Below are positions 1 to 10,419 of a DNA stretch of 64,000 bases, one piece after another; within the stretch, counting starts at the first letter, position 1, and each line of letters begins with the position of its first letter. Source of the stretch: Flavihumibacter fluminis (GTDB taxonomy: Bacteria > Bacteroidota > Bacteroidia > Chitinophagales > Chitinophagaceae); the NCBI RefSeq assembly GCF_021491375.1, contig NZ_JAKEVY010000007.1, forward strand, positions 62,001-126,000. The letters are read 5' to 3'. Under the pieces are notes generated by a model. That model was not told the DNA's origin, ran no database searches, and was given only the letters and a program-made list of their open reading frames with translations. The position numbers and the translations under genes were made by a program.

Positions 1-99
1 AAAAGGGAAAAACAAAAAAAAGGAAGTGATCACTCACTCCCTCTTATTTGACAATATAAAACAAACCAAAATTCAGGTAGTATTCTAAATAACACTACT
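1..99 (+). other. nusA upstream region
   Basis: A-rich stretch with no complete gene and no clear promoter match. In Bacteroidota rimP normally precedes nusA; if present here it ends before the window. Confidence 0.4.
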
Positions 100-1347
100 A
101 TGGCAAGTATCAATTTGATTGAAGCATTCCAGGATTTTAAAGAGGCGGAGAATATCGATCGTCCTACGATGATGAAAGTGGTGGAAGATGTGTTTAAAAC
201 CCTTTTGCGAAAAAAATACGGAAGTGATGACAACTTCGATGTAATCGTAAACGCAGAAAAGGGTGATCTTGAAATTTTTCGGAGAAGGACGATCGTAGAA
301 GATGGCGCAGTGGAAGATCCACTGGCTGAAATCGCCTACAGCGATGCCGTAAAGATTGAACCAGATTATGAAGTTGGGGAAGAGCTGTATGAAACAGTCG
401 AAATCCTGGACTTCGGCCGCCGGGCTATCCTGGCCGCCAAACAAACACTTGCCAGCCGGATCAGCGATCTCAAAAAGAACGTCCTGGTTAAAAAATACGG
501 CGACCGTGTTGGAGAGATCATCAATGCGGAAGTTTACCAGGTTTGGAAAAAGGAAATCCTGCTCCTGGATGAGGAAGGAAACGAACTGATCCTGCCTAAA
601 AGCGAGCAAATCCCTCAGGATTATTTCAAAAAAGGGGAGACTATCCGGGCCGTGGTTAAGAAGGTGGAATTAAAAAATAATTCACCCGTAATCATTTTAT
701 CACGTACCAGTCCGTCTTTCTTAGCTAAATTGCTTGAAATTGAAGTGCCGGAGATCTTTGATGGTTTGATCGTTATTAAGAAAATCGTCCGTGAACCGGG
801 CGAAAGAGCCAAAGTGGCGGTTGAGTCTTACGATGATCGCATTGACCCGGTGGGTGCCTGCGTAGGTATGAAGGGCAGCCGGATTCACGGAATCGTTCGC
901 GAACTCAAGAATGAGAACATCGATGTGATCAACTACACTACCAACATGCAACTCCTGATCCAGCGGGCATTGACGCCGGCAAAGATCACCAGTATGGAGC
1001 TGGACAACGAAAAGCACCATGTGAATGTTTTCCTGAAACCCGACCAGGTATCCCTGGCTATCGGACGTAAGGGTGTTAATATTAAACTGGCTCAGGAACT
1101 GACCAGCCTAACCATCGATGTGTTCCGGGATAATGAAGGAGAACCTGAAGAATACGATATTGACCTGGATGAATTCAGCGATGAAATTGAAACTTGGGTT
1201 ATTGATGAATTAAAACGCATTGGCTGTGATACCGCACGCAGCGTTTTGGACCTGACTGTTGACGAATTAGAGAGAAGAACCGACCTTGAGCGTGAAACGA
1301 TCGAAGATGTGAAGAAAGTCCTCGAGGCTGAGTTCGAAAAAGAATAA
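100..1347 (+). CDS. nusA: transcription termination/antitermination factor NusA
   Basis: NusA binds RNA polymerase and nascent RNA and modulates pausing, termination and antitermination in the cytoplasm. The 415-residue protein shows the family order: an N-terminal polymerase-binding domain (about 1-125), an S1 domain (about 135-200), two KH domains (the first around GACVGMKGSRIHG, the second around SLAIGRKGVNIK) and a C-terminal helix-hairpin-helix segment (about 365-415) starting ELKRIGCDTARSVLDL. The length suits a Bacteroidota NusA with one short C-terminal repeat. infB follows after 50 bases without a terminator, so the two are probably co-transcribed, as in most bacteria. The ATG at 100 gives the expected N-terminus. 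Confidence 0.97.
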   Translation: MASINLIEAFQDFKEAENIDRPTMMKVVEDVFKTLLRKKYGSDDNFDVIVNAEKGDLEIFRRRTIVEDGAVEDPLAEIAYSDAVKIEPDYEVGEELYETVEILDFGRRAILAAKQTLASRISDLKKNVLVKKYGDRVGEIINAEVYQVWKKEILLLDEEGNELILPKSEQIPQDYFKKGETIRAVVKKVELKNNSPVIILSRTSPSFLAKLLEIEVPEIFDGLIVIKKIVREPGERAKVAVESYDDRIDPVGACVGMKGSRIHGIVRELKNENIDVINYTTNMQLLIQRALTPAKITSMELDNEKHHVNVFLKPDQVSLAIGRKGVNIKLAQELTSLTIDVFRDNEGEPEEYDIDLDEFSDEIETWVIDELKRIGCDTARSVLDLTVDELERRTDLERETIEDVKKVLEAEFEKE

Positions 1348-1397
1348 GTTTCGAACAAGAAAAATAAGGTCTGCAGGGGCAGACGCAAAAAGAACGA

Positions 1398-4300
1398 ATG
1401 GCAGAAACAACAACACCTAGATTGATGGCCGCCGCCAAGGAATTCAACATCGGCAAGGACACCCTTGTGGATTTCCTGGTGAGCAAAGGATTTGATCGTG
1501 ATGAACTGAAGCCCACTTCCAAACTCACGGAAGACATGTACAATGCCCTCCAGCGTGAGTTCCAGAGCGATAAAGTGGCAAAGATCAAAAGCGACCAGAT
1601 CGACCTGCCCAAAGGCAATGTGCAGGAAAAAAAGAAAAAAGAAGAGGAAGAACTCGTTTTTCGTAAGGATTCCAAGAAAACAGAACCTGCAGCAGAAAAG
1701 CCTGTTGTAGCTGAACCTGAGCCTGCACCTGAAGTGGCTGCTCCTGCGAAGGAAAAGGTAAAAGAAGAAACTGCTCCGGAACCAGTAGCTGCTCAACCTG
1801 AGCCGGTTAGTCCCAAAGAGGAACCTCAGCCTGAAAAGCCTGAGGTTGTGGAAGAAGAGCCTGCAAAGGCAAGCGGTCCGGCTATCGAAGGGCCAAAAAT
1901 TGTTGACAAGATTGATCTGTCTGCCATTGATTCTTCAACTCGCCCGAAAAAAACAATTAAAAAGCAGGTAGAGAAAGCCCCGGTAGCGGAAAAACCTGCT
2001 CCTGAACCGGTTAAAGAACCAGTTAAACCCGAAGCGGTGAAAACAGAGGAACCGGCTGAGGTTAAAAACCCTGAAATTGCTCCAGCAACCCAGGAAGAGG
2101 AAAATGAACTGCCACCAGCTATTGAAAATATTCAGGCTGAGCGCCTGACCGGACCGAAGATCCTGGGTAAGATTCAGCTACCCGTGGACAGCGATACCCG
2201 TCCAAAAGCAGCTGGTCCTGCTGCTGGTGCAGGTGCGGGTCATGATGAAAAGCGCAAGCGCAAACGCATCCCGATCGATAAAAAAGGAGAAAATATCACC
2301 CGTCAGCAGGCCAGTGGTCAGCAGCAGGGTGGTGGTTTCCGTGGCGGCCAGGGTGGTCAACAGGGCGGTAATCGCTTCCAGCGACCCGGCCAGGGCGGCC
2401 AACAAGGTGGAAGAGGCGGCCAACAGGGCGGTCGCGGTGGTCAACAACGCAATCAGCCTCGTGAAGTAAAAGAAATCGATCAGAAAGAAATACAGGAAAA
2501 AATCCGCCAGACCCAGGCCAAAATGGCCGGAAGCGGTGGTTCCCAGAAAGGCGGTCGCGGTATGAAAACCCGACGTCTCCGTGAAAAACGTGCCGGCATG
2601 GCGGAAATGGAAGGTGCAGAATCACAAGACATGACCCTGCAGGTGACTGAGTTCATCAGCGTTAGCGAACTGGCTTCCCTGATGGATGTAAGTTATGCGG
2701 AAGTAATTGGAAAATGTATGGGACTGGGTATGATGGTGTCTATCAACCAGCGTCTGGATGCAGAAGTAATTGAACTGGTAGCCAGTGAGTTTGGATATAA
2801 TGTGGAATTCATCGGCGTGGATGATGCCGATTCCATGGATGAAGAAGAAATTGTAGACGATCCGGAAGATCTGAAACCACGCCCGCCTATTGTTACCATC
2901 ATGGGTCACGTTGACCATGGTAAAACTTCCTTGCTCGACTATATCCGAAGTGCCAACGTGGTTGGTGGTGAAGCCGGTGGTATCACACAGCACATAGGTG
3001 CCTATACGGTGGACCTTCCTAGCCAGAAAAAAATAGCCTTCCTGGATACTCCTGGTCACGAAGCGTTTACAGCAATGCGTGCCCGCGGTGCCAAGGTTAC
3101 TGATATCGCGGTTATTGTGATTGCTGCTGACGATGCGGTGATGCCTCAGACGAAGGAAGCCATCTCGCACGCACAGGCGGCAGGCGTTCCCATGATTTTC
3201 GCGATCAACAAAATTGATAAGGACGGAGCCAATCCGCAGAAAATATATGAGCAACTGGCTGGTATGAATATCCTGGTAGAAGAATGGGGCGGAAAGTTCC
3301 AGAGCCAGGAACTCAGTGCGAAAAGCGGTTTGAATGTGGACCTTCTGCTGGAAAAAATCCTGCTGGAAGCGGAATTGCTGGAGCTTAAGGCAAACCCAGA
3401 CAGGGAAGCAAATGGTAGTGTAATCGAAGCCTCCCTCGATAAGGGTAGAGGTTATGTGGCTACTGTTTTGGTTCAAAACGGAACACTGAAACAGGGGGAC
3501 CTGGTAGTATCAGGGCAATATTTCGGTCGCATTAAAGCGATGTTCAATGAACGGAACAAGCGACTCGAAGCAGCTCCGCCTTCTACACCGGTTCTTATCC
3601 TCGGTTTGAATGGTGCTCCCCAGGCTGGTGAAACCTTCCGCGTATTTGAAGATGAATCAGAAGCAAAAGAAGTGGCCAACCGCAGGGCGCAAATCCTGCG
3701 CGAACAGGGTATCCGTACCAAGAAGCATATTACCCTGGATGAAATCGGTCGCCGTCTGGCACTGGGTAACTTTAAGCAGCTCAACCTGATCATCAAAGGT
3801 GACGTGGACGGATCTGTGGAAGCACTTTCCGACTCCCTGATCAAATTGAGTACGGAAGAAATCGCAGTGAATGTGGTACATAAAGCAGTAGGTGCGATTA
3901 CCGAAAGCGATGTATTGCTGGCAACTGCTTCTGATGCGATCCTGATTGGATTTAACGTTCGGGCATCTTCACAGGCAGCTCGATTGGCAGAAAACGAAGG
4001 TGTGGAAATCAAAACCTACTCAATCATCTATAACGCGATTGAAGAAATCAAGAGCGCGATGGAGGGTATGTTGGAACCCAAGGTGCAGGAGAAAGAAGTG
4101 GCTACGGTGGAAGTGCGCGAAGTATACAAGTTCGACAAGGCTACTGTGGCGGGATGTTTTGTTACCGAAGGGAAGATCAAACGCGACAGCAAAGTGCGTC
4201 TCTACCGCGATGGAGTACTTATTTACCCAAGAACGGAAGGTGCATTTGGGGAACTGGGCAGCCTGAAACGCTTTAAAGACGACGTAAAAGAAGTAAACAA

Positions 4301-4400
4301 TAACTACGAGTGTGGTTTAACACTGAAAAACTTCAGCGATGTTCAGGTGGGTGATACCATCGTGGCCATTGAAGAGGAAGAAGTAAAACGCACCCTCTGA
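1398..4400 (+). CDS. infB: translation initiation factor IF-2
   Basis: GTPase that brings initiator tRNA to the 30S subunit and promotes subunit joining. The protein has 1000 residues. The G domain begins near residue 495, with G1 GHVDHGKT at 503-510, G3 DTPGH and G4 NKID, followed by the beta-barrel, the IF-2 core domain and the C-terminal fMet-tRNA-binding domain. The first half is a long extension: an IF2_N-like start, then a Pro/Glu/Ala/Lys-rich tract (about 75-300) and a Gly/Gln/Arg-rich tract (about 308-352) with repeated GGQQGGR units. A second IF2_N-like segment precedes the G domain. Such extensions vary in IF-2 and are expected to be disordered. A repeat element starts at the first base after the stop codon. 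Confidence 0.97.
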   Translation: MAETTTPRLMAAAKEFNIGKDTLVDFLVSKGFDRDELKPTSKLTEDMYNALQREFQSDKVAKIKSDQIDLPKGNVQEKKKKEEEELVFRKDSKKTEPAAEKPVVAEPEPAPEVAAPAKEKVKEETAPEPVAAQPEPVSPKEEPQPEKPEVVEEEPAKASGPAIEGPKIVDKIDLSAIDSSTRPKKTIKKQVEKAPVAEKPAPEPVKEPVKPEAVKTEEPAEVKNPEIAPATQEEENELPPAIENIQAERLTGPKILGKIQLPVDSDTRPKAAGPAAGAGAGHDEKRKRKRIPIDKKGENITRQQASGQQQGGGFRGGQGGQQGGNRFQRPGQGGQQGGRGGQQGGRGGQQRNQPREVKEIDQKEIQEKIRQTQAKMAGSGGSQKGGRGMKTRRLREKRAGMAEMEGAESQDMTLQVTEFISVSELASLMDVSYAEVIGKCMGLGMMVSINQRLDAEVIELVASEFGYNVEFIGVDDADSMDEEEIVDDPEDLKPRPPIVTIMGHVDHGKTSLLDYIRSANVVGGEAGGITQHIGAYTVDLPSQKKIAFLDTPGHEAFTAMRARGAKVTDIAVIVIAADDAVMPQTKEAISHAQAAGVPMIFAINKIDKDGANPQKIYEQLAGMNILVEEWGGKFQSQELSAKSGLNVDLLLEKILLEAELLELKANPDREANGSVIEASLDKGRGYVATVLVQNGTLKQGDLVVSGQYFGRIKAMFNERNKRLEAAPPSTPVLILGLNGAPQAGETFRVFEDESEAKEVANRRAQILREQGIRTKKHITLDEIGRRLALGNFKQLNLIIKGDVDGSVEALSDSLIKLSTEEIAVNVVHKAVGAITESDVLLATASDAILIGFNVRASSQAARLAENEGVEIKTYSIIYNAIEEIKSAMEGMLEPKVQEKEVATVEVREVYKFDKATVAGCFVTEGKIKRDSKVRLYRDGVLIYPRTEGAFGELGSLKRFKDDVKEVNNNYECGLTLKNFSDVQVGDTIVAIEEEEVKRTL

Positions 4401-4502
4401 GGAAAGTGAGATGTGAGACGTGAGATGTGAGACGAAAACCACTTCTCACGTCTGACGTCTGACGTCTGACGTCTCACGTCTCACGTTTGACGTCTCACTT
4501 CC
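4401..4502 (+). repeat. GACGTGAGA-type stop-proximal repeat, inverted
   Basis: Directly after the infB stop codon come about three units of GTGAGATGTGAGACGTGAG type, a six-base spacer, then about six units of the complement (TCTGACGTC / TCTCACGTC). The two arms can pair into a long imperfect hairpin. The same unit occurs beside the stop codons at 22222 and 60494. No open reading frame uses it. Its function is unknown; it may be a 3' UTR element or a mobile repeat remnant. Confidence 0.8.
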
Positions 4503-4529
4503 TTGTTTTTTGTTAAAACATGAATCAAC

Positions 4530-4556
4530 TAACACAGGAGCTGCTCTCCTGTGTTA
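4530..4556 (+). terminator. hairpin before the SurA-like gene
   Basis: Perfect 11-bp stem (TAACACAGGAG pairing with CTCCTGTGTTA) with a five-base loop, followed by the T-rich CTTTAAT. It probably ends nusA-infB transcription, although the T-run is weak. It lies inside the longest possible reading frame of the next gene, which argues for the later start at 4580. Confidence 0.55.
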
Positions 4557-4579
4557 ACTTTAATAGGATTATTAAGATT

Positions 4580-5938
4580 ATGCGGATTTTCTGTTCAATA
4601 CTAGTGGCTATGCTGTTCTTCCAGAACAGCCAGGCGCAGACCCGAAAAGTGGTGGCGGATAAGATTATCGGGGTTGTTGGTGACAAGATCATATTGCAAT
4701 CGGATATCAAAAACTCCATTTTGGATGCCCAACGCCAGGGGCAGCAGGTTCCGGAGAATGCGGAATGCTTCGTTATGGAACAGGCACTTGCCCAGAAAGC
4801 TCTTGTATTACAGGCTGAAAAAGACTCCCTGGTTGTAAGTGAGGAAGAAATTGATGGTATGCTGGATAACCAGGTTCGGCAGTTCATCGCCATGTATGGT
4901 TCCAAGGAAGCCCTGGAGCAAATTGCCGGCAGAACCGTTTACCAGATCAAAGAAGATTTTCGCCAGAATTTCCGGGAACGCCGCCTCGCAGAATTGATGC
5001 GGAACAAGATTGTCTCCAATATTAAGATTACCCCTACCGAAGTGAAGGAGTATTTTGATAAAATCCCAACCGACAGTCTTATGTTCTACGAAAGTGAACT
5101 TGAAATTGGAGAGATTGTTATGTATCCTAAGGCCAGCCGTGATCTGGAACTATATGCCATTGAAGAATTGAATGATTACAAACAACAGGTAGAATCGGGC
5201 AAAGCCAAATTTGAAACACTGGCGAGTTTATACACAGATGATCCGGGTAGTAAAAATACCGGTGGGATGTATCAAATCAACCGCACCGAAAGACAGATGG
5301 ATCCAACTTTCATCAGCAACGCATTTCGCCTGCGGGAAGGACAGATTTCACCGGTTTTTAAAACCAAGTTCGGGTATCATATCATCCAGATGGTGAATCG
5401 CGCCGGTGATGATGCAACCGTTCGGCATATCCTTCGGATTCCTGCTATTACGGATACAGAGGTAAATACATCAGTAGAAAAATTGGATTCTGTTCGCAGC
5501 GACCTGCTTGCAAATAAATATGATTTTGGAGCTGCCGTTTCCAAATTCAGTGAATCAGAGGAATCAAAATTCACGGGTGGAATGAAACAATGTGGTCAGG
5601 GTTCTTATTGTACTATTGATCAGCTGGACAAGGACCTGGTTGTAGCACTGAAGGGATTAAATCCCGGCGATATCAGTAAGCCGCTGGTCTATACAGATGA
5701 AAGAGGTAAAAAGGGTGTTCGGTTGATATTTTTGAAAACCCGTACCGAACCACACAGAGAAAACCTGAAAGACGATTATAATAAAGTGGCGGATCGCGCT
5801 TTGGAAATTAAGAAGATGGAAACTGTAGACAAATGGTTCAAAAGCAAGATCCCGACTTTTCACCTGGTTATAGATCCTCAATTTTCAAGTTGTAATCAAC
5901 TTGGAATCTGGATGAACAGCATCACGAAGAACCAGTAA
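4580..5938 (+). CDS. SurA-like periplasmic peptidylprolyl isomerase/chaperone
   Basis: Predicted periplasmic chaperone of the SurA/PpiC (parvulin) class, which helps outer membrane proteins fold. From the ATG at 4580 the protein has 452 residues and a clear signal peptide (MRIFCSILVAMLFFQNSQAQ). It continues with a SurA_N-like helical region holding GVVGDKIILQSDI, then two parvulin segments; the first contains KTKFGYHIIQMV, the typical end of a PpiC domain, and the second is more diverged. A frame open from 4520 would add 20 residues, but these cross a hairpin and spoil the signal peptide, so 4580 is preferred. It follows infB but is separated by repeats and a hairpin, so it probably has its own promoter. 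Confidence 0.9.
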   Translation: MRIFCSILVAMLFFQNSQAQTRKVVADKIIGVVGDKIILQSDIKNSILDAQRQGQQVPENAECFVMEQALAQKALVLQAEKDSLVVSEEEIDGMLDNQVRQFIAMYGSKEALEQIAGRTVYQIKEDFRQNFRERRLAELMRNKIVSNIKITPTEVKEYFDKIPTDSLMFYESELEIGEIVMYPKASRDLELYAIEELNDYKQQVESGKAKFETLASLYTDDPGSKNTGGMYQINRTERQMDPTFISNAFRLREGQISPVFKTKFGYHIIQMVNRAGDDATVRHILRIPAITDTEVNTSVEKLDSVRSDLLANKYDFGAAVSKFSESEESKFTGGMKQCGQGSYCTIDQLDKDLVVALKGLNPGDISKPLVYTDERGKKGVRLIFLKTRTEPHRENLKDDYNKVADRALEIKKMETVDKWFKSKIPTFHLVIDPQFSSCNQLGIWMNSITKNQ

Positions 5939-5965
5939 TACAATATTCTAATGAAATCAGCGGAT

Positions 5966-5992
5966 GGTCTGCCCTCGGGCAGACCTTTTTTT
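5966..5992 (+). terminator. intrinsic terminator of the SurA-like gene
   Basis: Eight-base-pair stem (GGTCTGCC with GGCAGACC), four-base loop, seven T's. It lies 28 bases after the stop codon. Confidence 0.9.
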
Positions 5993-6006
5993 GTGTAATT
6001 TTAAAT

Positions 6007-9000
6007 ATGCACACCCTCGCTGCCATGCATTCCGTTGTACAGGATCAGCTGAATTACCAGCTGTATTCCGATGAGGAGTCGAGGGTTCTGCATATTTCTG
6101 ATTCGCTGGTACCACATCTTTCCTTTGCATTGGAATCCGGTAAAAACCGGCTGGACGATTTAATGCATCTCGATGCCAATGCAAGTGCTTTACTCCGGCA
6201 TGCTACTCAGACCAGGCAACCGGTTCATTTCAGAGCTTCCATCCGAAAAGAAGCAGGAGTCTTATTGCCGGCTTACTGGACCGTAATACCACAATCATCA
6301 AATGATGGCTACAGATGGTATGGCTTTCCACCTCAAGAGAAAAATGAATCTGAAAATCGCTTGCATGAAATTGAAAGAACCTTATCCTCTTTGCATGATA
6401 TCGTATTTGAAATAGATGAAAACGGCGTATTTGCCAATTTTTGGGTAGATGATATTAATAAACTCTTTCTATCACCAGCAGGATTTCTTGGAAAGGAATT
6501 GGAAGAAGTTATAAACGGTTTCCCACCCCCGGTTTCTGAAAAACTATTGCACGCTTATAGAACAGCCAGAATCAGTCAGGAAAAATTTTCGGTGGAATAT
6601 CCTTCCTGGAACGATGATTCCTGGTATATGTGCCGCTTTATGCCTGTTAGGTATGCTGACAATTCCTACGCCGGAATGATAATCGTAATTACAGATATCA
6701 CCCAGTCCAAGAAACTCGAAAAAAATCTCCGGGAAAGCGAGTTGCAGTACAGAGATCTGTTTGAAAACGCTCATGATATTATTTATACCATCGATTTTGA
6801 TGGTTTGGTACAATCCTTTAACAGGCAGGCAGAAAACCTGCTGGAATATGATAAGCAGGAAATTAATGGGCAACGGTCACATGTTTTCTTTTCCCCGGAA
6901 AGACTGGAGCAGGCAGTTGAACTGGGAAATCTGAAAAGGAATGGTATATCAACAGACACATTTTATGAATCGGAATTCATTTCAAAATCCGGAAAACGGA
7001 TTCCGGTAGAAATAAACTCCAGGGTAATTTTTCGGAATGGTCAACCGGTTGGTATTCATGTAACGGCGAAGGATATCCGCGTTCAGAAACAGGCAGCTCT
7101 CGAACTGGCAAAAAGTGAAGCCAAATACAGATTCCTGGCCGAACATTCCCGTGATCTGATTTGTCTGCACCGTCCAAATGGCGACTATATCTATATTTCT
7201 CCTTCCATACAACCAATTCTGGGATACGACCGGGAAGAACTAATCGGAAGGTCACCCTATGATTTTATTCATCCGGAGGATGCTGCAACAGTTGTTCAGG
7301 ACGCGCATAATAATAATGAAAAGGGGATTGAATCTCCATCCGTTCAATTCCGGTTACGAAAAAAGAATGGCGACTATGTTTGGCTGGAATCAGTTTCCAA
7401 ACCCATCATGGAGGACGGAGAACTTATTTTTATTCAAACCAATAGTCGGGATATTACCGAACGCAGGCATTCTGAAGAAAAACTGCGCTTAAGTGAGGAA
7501 CGTTTTAAAGCGCTTTTTCAAAACTCCCTGGATGTTGTAATGATTATTTCTGAACACGGGATGCTTGAAAATGCCACACCCAGTTTCGAAAAGCAATTGG
7601 GTTATACTGTGTCAGATTGGATTGGTAGGTCAGTGCAGGAACTGGTGCATCCTGAACAGGTTACAGTATTTAATAAAGCGATTGAAACCATACTCCATCA
7701 AAAAGATTCAGATCTCGTACTTCGCATTCAATTTAAAAATAAGGACCAGCACTGGATATGGATGGAGTTAAAGGCGGCATCGGCAATAGCCACGCCAACC
7801 ATTCAGGGAATAATTGTGAGTCTGCGTAATATTTCTGAATACATCGAAATCGAAAAAACCCTGCAGCATTATTCAGACCGGATTACCGGAATGTTGCACA
7901 GTATCACAGACGGTTTTATTGCGGTTGACCGGAACTTTATTATAACTATGTTCAATGCAGTTGCGCAGGAAGCACTGCAGCATAATTACAACCTGGTGGT
8001 TGGAGCTAATTTGTGGAGCCTTTTCCCTGAAGCACTGGACTCACAAAGTTTTCAGTCGCTTCAGCTCGCCATGAATGAAAATTCAACCATTCGGTATGAA
8101 CAACACATTGATTCATTGCAAAAATGGTTTGATGTAAGTGCATTCCCCTATGATGAAGGATTGTTTATCTATTTTAAAGATGTAACCAATCGCAAAAAAC
8201 AGGAGAAGCTGGTGCAATTGGAAAAAGAGGTGCTTGAAATGCATACCGGATCACAGGCCAGTTTGCAGAAAATGGCCGATCACCTGCTTCGGGGAGTGGA
8301 GTCCATCAGCAACCGGTTTTACTGCGCAGTATGTATCGTTAAAAACAACCTGAGAGATGCTGAACTGCTTGCTGCGCCAAGCCTGCCAAAATTATTCTGG
8401 GATTTTACCAACAATACACCGCTGGAACCAGAGCTGACTACCTGCGGCAGAGCCATACTTCATAAGAAACCAGTACAAATTCCTGATGTTGCTGCATCAG
8501 ATCTTGCAGATACAACCAGGCAGGGTGCTGCATCCCTGGGCATTCGGGCAACATTGTCCATTCCAATGATCAGCACCAGGAACGAAATTTTAGGAACCTT
8601 TGCCGTTTATTTCCTGGATGCCCGTAGCGCATCAACAGACGAGACAGAAGTACTGAGCAGGCTTACTCATTTGCTGACCATGATTATTGAAAACAAACAG
8701 GCAGCAGAGAAATTGTGGATTAGTAATGAACGTTATCTCCTTGCCACCAAAGCCAGTAATGAAGCCATTTGGGATTGGGATGCGGTGGAGCAGGTTTCCT
8801 TTTGGGGAGAAGGTTTTAATACCCTGTTTGGTTATCCATCGATGTTTTACACCGGATCATCGCAAAACTGGGAGAATAAAATTCATCCGGAGGATCGCGA
8901 TCGGGTATTAAAGTTGATTCAAAAATATCTGGACGGAGAAAAAAAAGGACTGTACAAGACAGAATATCGTTTTTTGAAAGCAGATGGAACCTATGCCCTT

Positions 9001-9780
9001 GTGATTGATAAAGGCTACTGTCTCTATGATGAGAAGGGCATAGTAATTCGTATGATAGGATCAACAGAAGACATCACTGAACGAAAGCTTCTTGAAGAAA
9101 AATTACTGCAGCAGGAAATTCACAAACAACAGCAGATTGCACAGGCAGTGGTGGACGTTCAGGAAAATGAACGTGCGGAAATTGGAAAGGAATTACATGA
9201 TAATGTGAACCAGCTGCTAACCACGGCAAAACTCTTTCTTGAATTGGCACGAAACGATGTTTCCATGCAGGAAAGCATGCTGAAAAGAAGTTCGGATACC
9301 ATCATGAATGCGATCAACGAGATCCGGAAAATCAGCCGTTCCCTGATGCCGGCAAGCCTGAGCGATCTTGGACTTATCTCCTCAATTAACGACCTCATCG
9401 AAAATATCACCTTGTCGCGTCAATTACATGCCGAGTTCAAATACGATAAGAACATAGAAAAGCGTTTGAGGGCCAAAGAAAAGTTGATGTTTTTTCGGAT
9501 CATACAGGAACAGGCCAATAATGTACTTAAACACGCTGACGCCAGCCACCTTTTAATCAGTATTACCAATCACCGGCAATTAACCCGTTTGGAGATCAAA
9601 GACAATGGGAAAGGGTTCGACCTCGAGACAGCCCGGAAAAAAGAAGGAATCGGTATGTTGAACATTATGAGCCGCGCAGCTATCTTTAATGCCAAAGTAG
9701 AAATTATAACGGCACCCGGAAAAGGATGTCATTTAGTTATAGATTTGCCCTATTCCTCTAAAAAAACAATACCAGAATGA
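6007..9780 (+). CDS. soluble multi-PAS/GAF sensor histidine kinase (HisKA_3 type)
   Basis: Sensor kinase of the NarX/DesK-like HisKA_3 class, 1257 residues, with no signal peptide or membrane segment, so probably a cytoplasmic sensor. After an N-terminal stretch without a recognised domain (1-115) come PAS domains at roughly 120-235, 240-365, 365-490, 490-615 and 620-735, a GAF domain (about 740-890) and a sixth PAS domain (about 895-1020). The dimerisation/phosphoacceptor box is GKELHDNVNQLL with His1064; the ATPase domain has an N-box-like EQANNVLKHA, DNGKGFD and GIGMLNI. The stop codon overlaps the start of the response regulator (ATGA), which strongly suggests a cognate pair. The ligand cannot be read from sequence. 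An alternative ATG lies at 6025. Confidence 0.92.
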   Translation: MHTLAAMHSVVQDQLNYQLYSDEESRVLHISDSLVPHLSFALESGKNRLDDLMHLDANASALLRHATQTRQPVHFRASIRKEAGVLLPAYWTVIPQSSNDGYRWYGFPPQEKNESENRLHEIERTLSSLHDIVFEIDENGVFANFWVDDINKLFLSPAGFLGKELEEVINGFPPPVSEKLLHAYRTARISQEKFSVEYPSWNDDSWYMCRFMPVRYADNSYAGMIIVITDITQSKKLEKNLRESELQYRDLFENAHDIIYTIDFDGLVQSFNRQAENLLEYDKQEINGQRSHVFFSPERLEQAVELGNLKRNGISTDTFYESEFISKSGKRIPVEINSRVIFRNGQPVGIHVTAKDIRVQKQAALELAKSEAKYRFLAEHSRDLICLHRPNGDYIYISPSIQPILGYDREELIGRSPYDFIHPEDAATVVQDAHNNNEKGIESPSVQFRLRKKNGDYVWLESVSKPIMEDGELIFIQTNSRDITERRHSEEKLRLSEERFKALFQNSLDVVMIISEHGMLENATPSFEKQLGYTVSDWIGRSVQELVHPEQVTVFNKAIETILHQKDSDLVLRIQFKNKDQHWIWMELKAASAIATPTIQGIIVSLRNISEYIEIEKTLQHYSDRITGMLHSITDGFIAVDRNFIITMFNAVAQEALQHNYNLVVGANLWSLFPEALDSQSFQSLQLAMNENSTIRYEQHIDSLQKWFDVSAFPYDEGLFIYFKDVTNRKKQEKLVQLEKEVLEMHTGSQASLQKMADHLLRGVESISNRFYCAVCIVKNNLRDAELLAAPSLPKLFWDFTNNTPLEPELTTCGRAILHKKPVQIPDVAASDLADTTRQGAASLGIRATLSIPMISTRNEILGTFAVYFLDARSASTDETEVLSRLTHLLTMIIENKQAAEKLWISNERYLLATKASNEAIWDWDAVEQVSFWGEGFNTLFGYPSMFYTGSSQNWENKIHPEDRDRVLKLIQKYLDGEKKGLYKTEYRFLKADGTYALVIDKGYCLYDEKGIVIRMIGSTEDITERKLLEEKLLQQEIHKQQQIAQAVVDVQENERAEIGKELHDNVNQLLTTAKLFLELARNDVSMQESMLKRSSDTIMNAINEIRKISRSLMPASLSDLGLISSINDLIENITLSRQLHAEFKYDKNIEKRLRAKEKLMFFRIIQEQANNVLKHADASHLLISITNHRQLTRLEIKDNGKGFDLETARKKEGIGMLNIMSRAAIFNAKVEIITAPGKGCHLVIDLPYSSKKTIPE

Positions 9781-10418
9781 AAAAAGTCTCAATCCTGATT
9801 GTTGACGACCACAAACTTATCCGTGAAACCTGGAGCTTTATTCTTGGAAGTGATGACCGTTTTGAAGTTATTGCCGATTGTGGTGACCCGGATGAAGCCA
9901 TCAAAGTGGCCGCCGAAAAGAAACCCAATGTGGTGCTGATGGATATCAACATGATCCCCATGAGCGGCTTCGATGCTACTGAACAGATCAAGAAAGTAAG
10001 TCCTGAAACTCGTATCATAGGTGTTTCCATGCATTCTCAACCGGCCTATGCACGAAAAATGCTTCAGGTAGGAGCGCATGGTTATGTAACCAAAAACAGC
10101 AGTCGCGAGGAAATGGTAAAAGCCATCCTGGAGGTGGATAAGGGAAATAAGTACATCTGCGACGAAATCCGAAATATCATTTCGGAACAATTAACCGAAA
10201 CAGAACCACAGGGACCGGATATCCAGAGTTTGACCGACCGGGAAATCCAGATCATCGGATTTATCAAAAAAGGACATTCCTCCCGGGAGATTGCTGCAGA
10301 GCTCGATATTTCACTTAAAACTGTAGAAGTTCATCGCCATAATATTCTAAAAAAACTAAAGTTAAAGAATACGGCTGCGCTCGTGAATTTCATCAATAGT
10401 AACCCAAGCTTATATTGA
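9777..10418 (+). CDS. LuxR/NarL-family response regulator
   Basis: DNA-binding response regulator of 213 residues. The receiver domain has acidic residues D10-D11, the phosphoacceptor Asp56 in VVLMDINM and the conserved Lys in GYVTKNSS. A C-terminal LuxR helix-turn-helix begins at LTDREIQIIGFIKKGHSSREIA and contains ISLKTVEVHRHNILKKL. It overlaps the upstream kinase gene by four bases, so translational coupling and a kinase-regulator pair are likely. The target genes are not evident; the next gene starts one base after its stop codon and may belong to the same transcript. Confidence 0.95.
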   Translation: MKKVSILIVDDHKLIRETWSFILGSDDRFEVIADCGDPDEAIKVAAEKKPNVVLMDINMIPMSGFDATEQIKKVSPETRIIGVSMHSQPAYARKMLQVGAHGYVTKNSSREEMVKAILEVDKGNKYICDEIRNIISEQLTETEPQGPDIQSLTDREIQIIGFIKKGHSSREIAAELDISLKTVEVHRHNILKKLKLKNTAALVNFINSNPSLY

Positions 10419-10419
10419 A

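Noticed and set aside
2622-3476. 284-codon reading frame on the minus strand inside infB
   Set aside because: It lies wholly inside the conserved G-domain region of infB, has no known domain and no promoter; it is an antisense shadow. The same holds for the minus-strand frames at 721-1020 and 1092-1796.
4401-4502. Possible CRISPR array
   Set aside because: Repeats are only about 9-10 bases, run into one another without spacers of constant length, and no cas gene is present.
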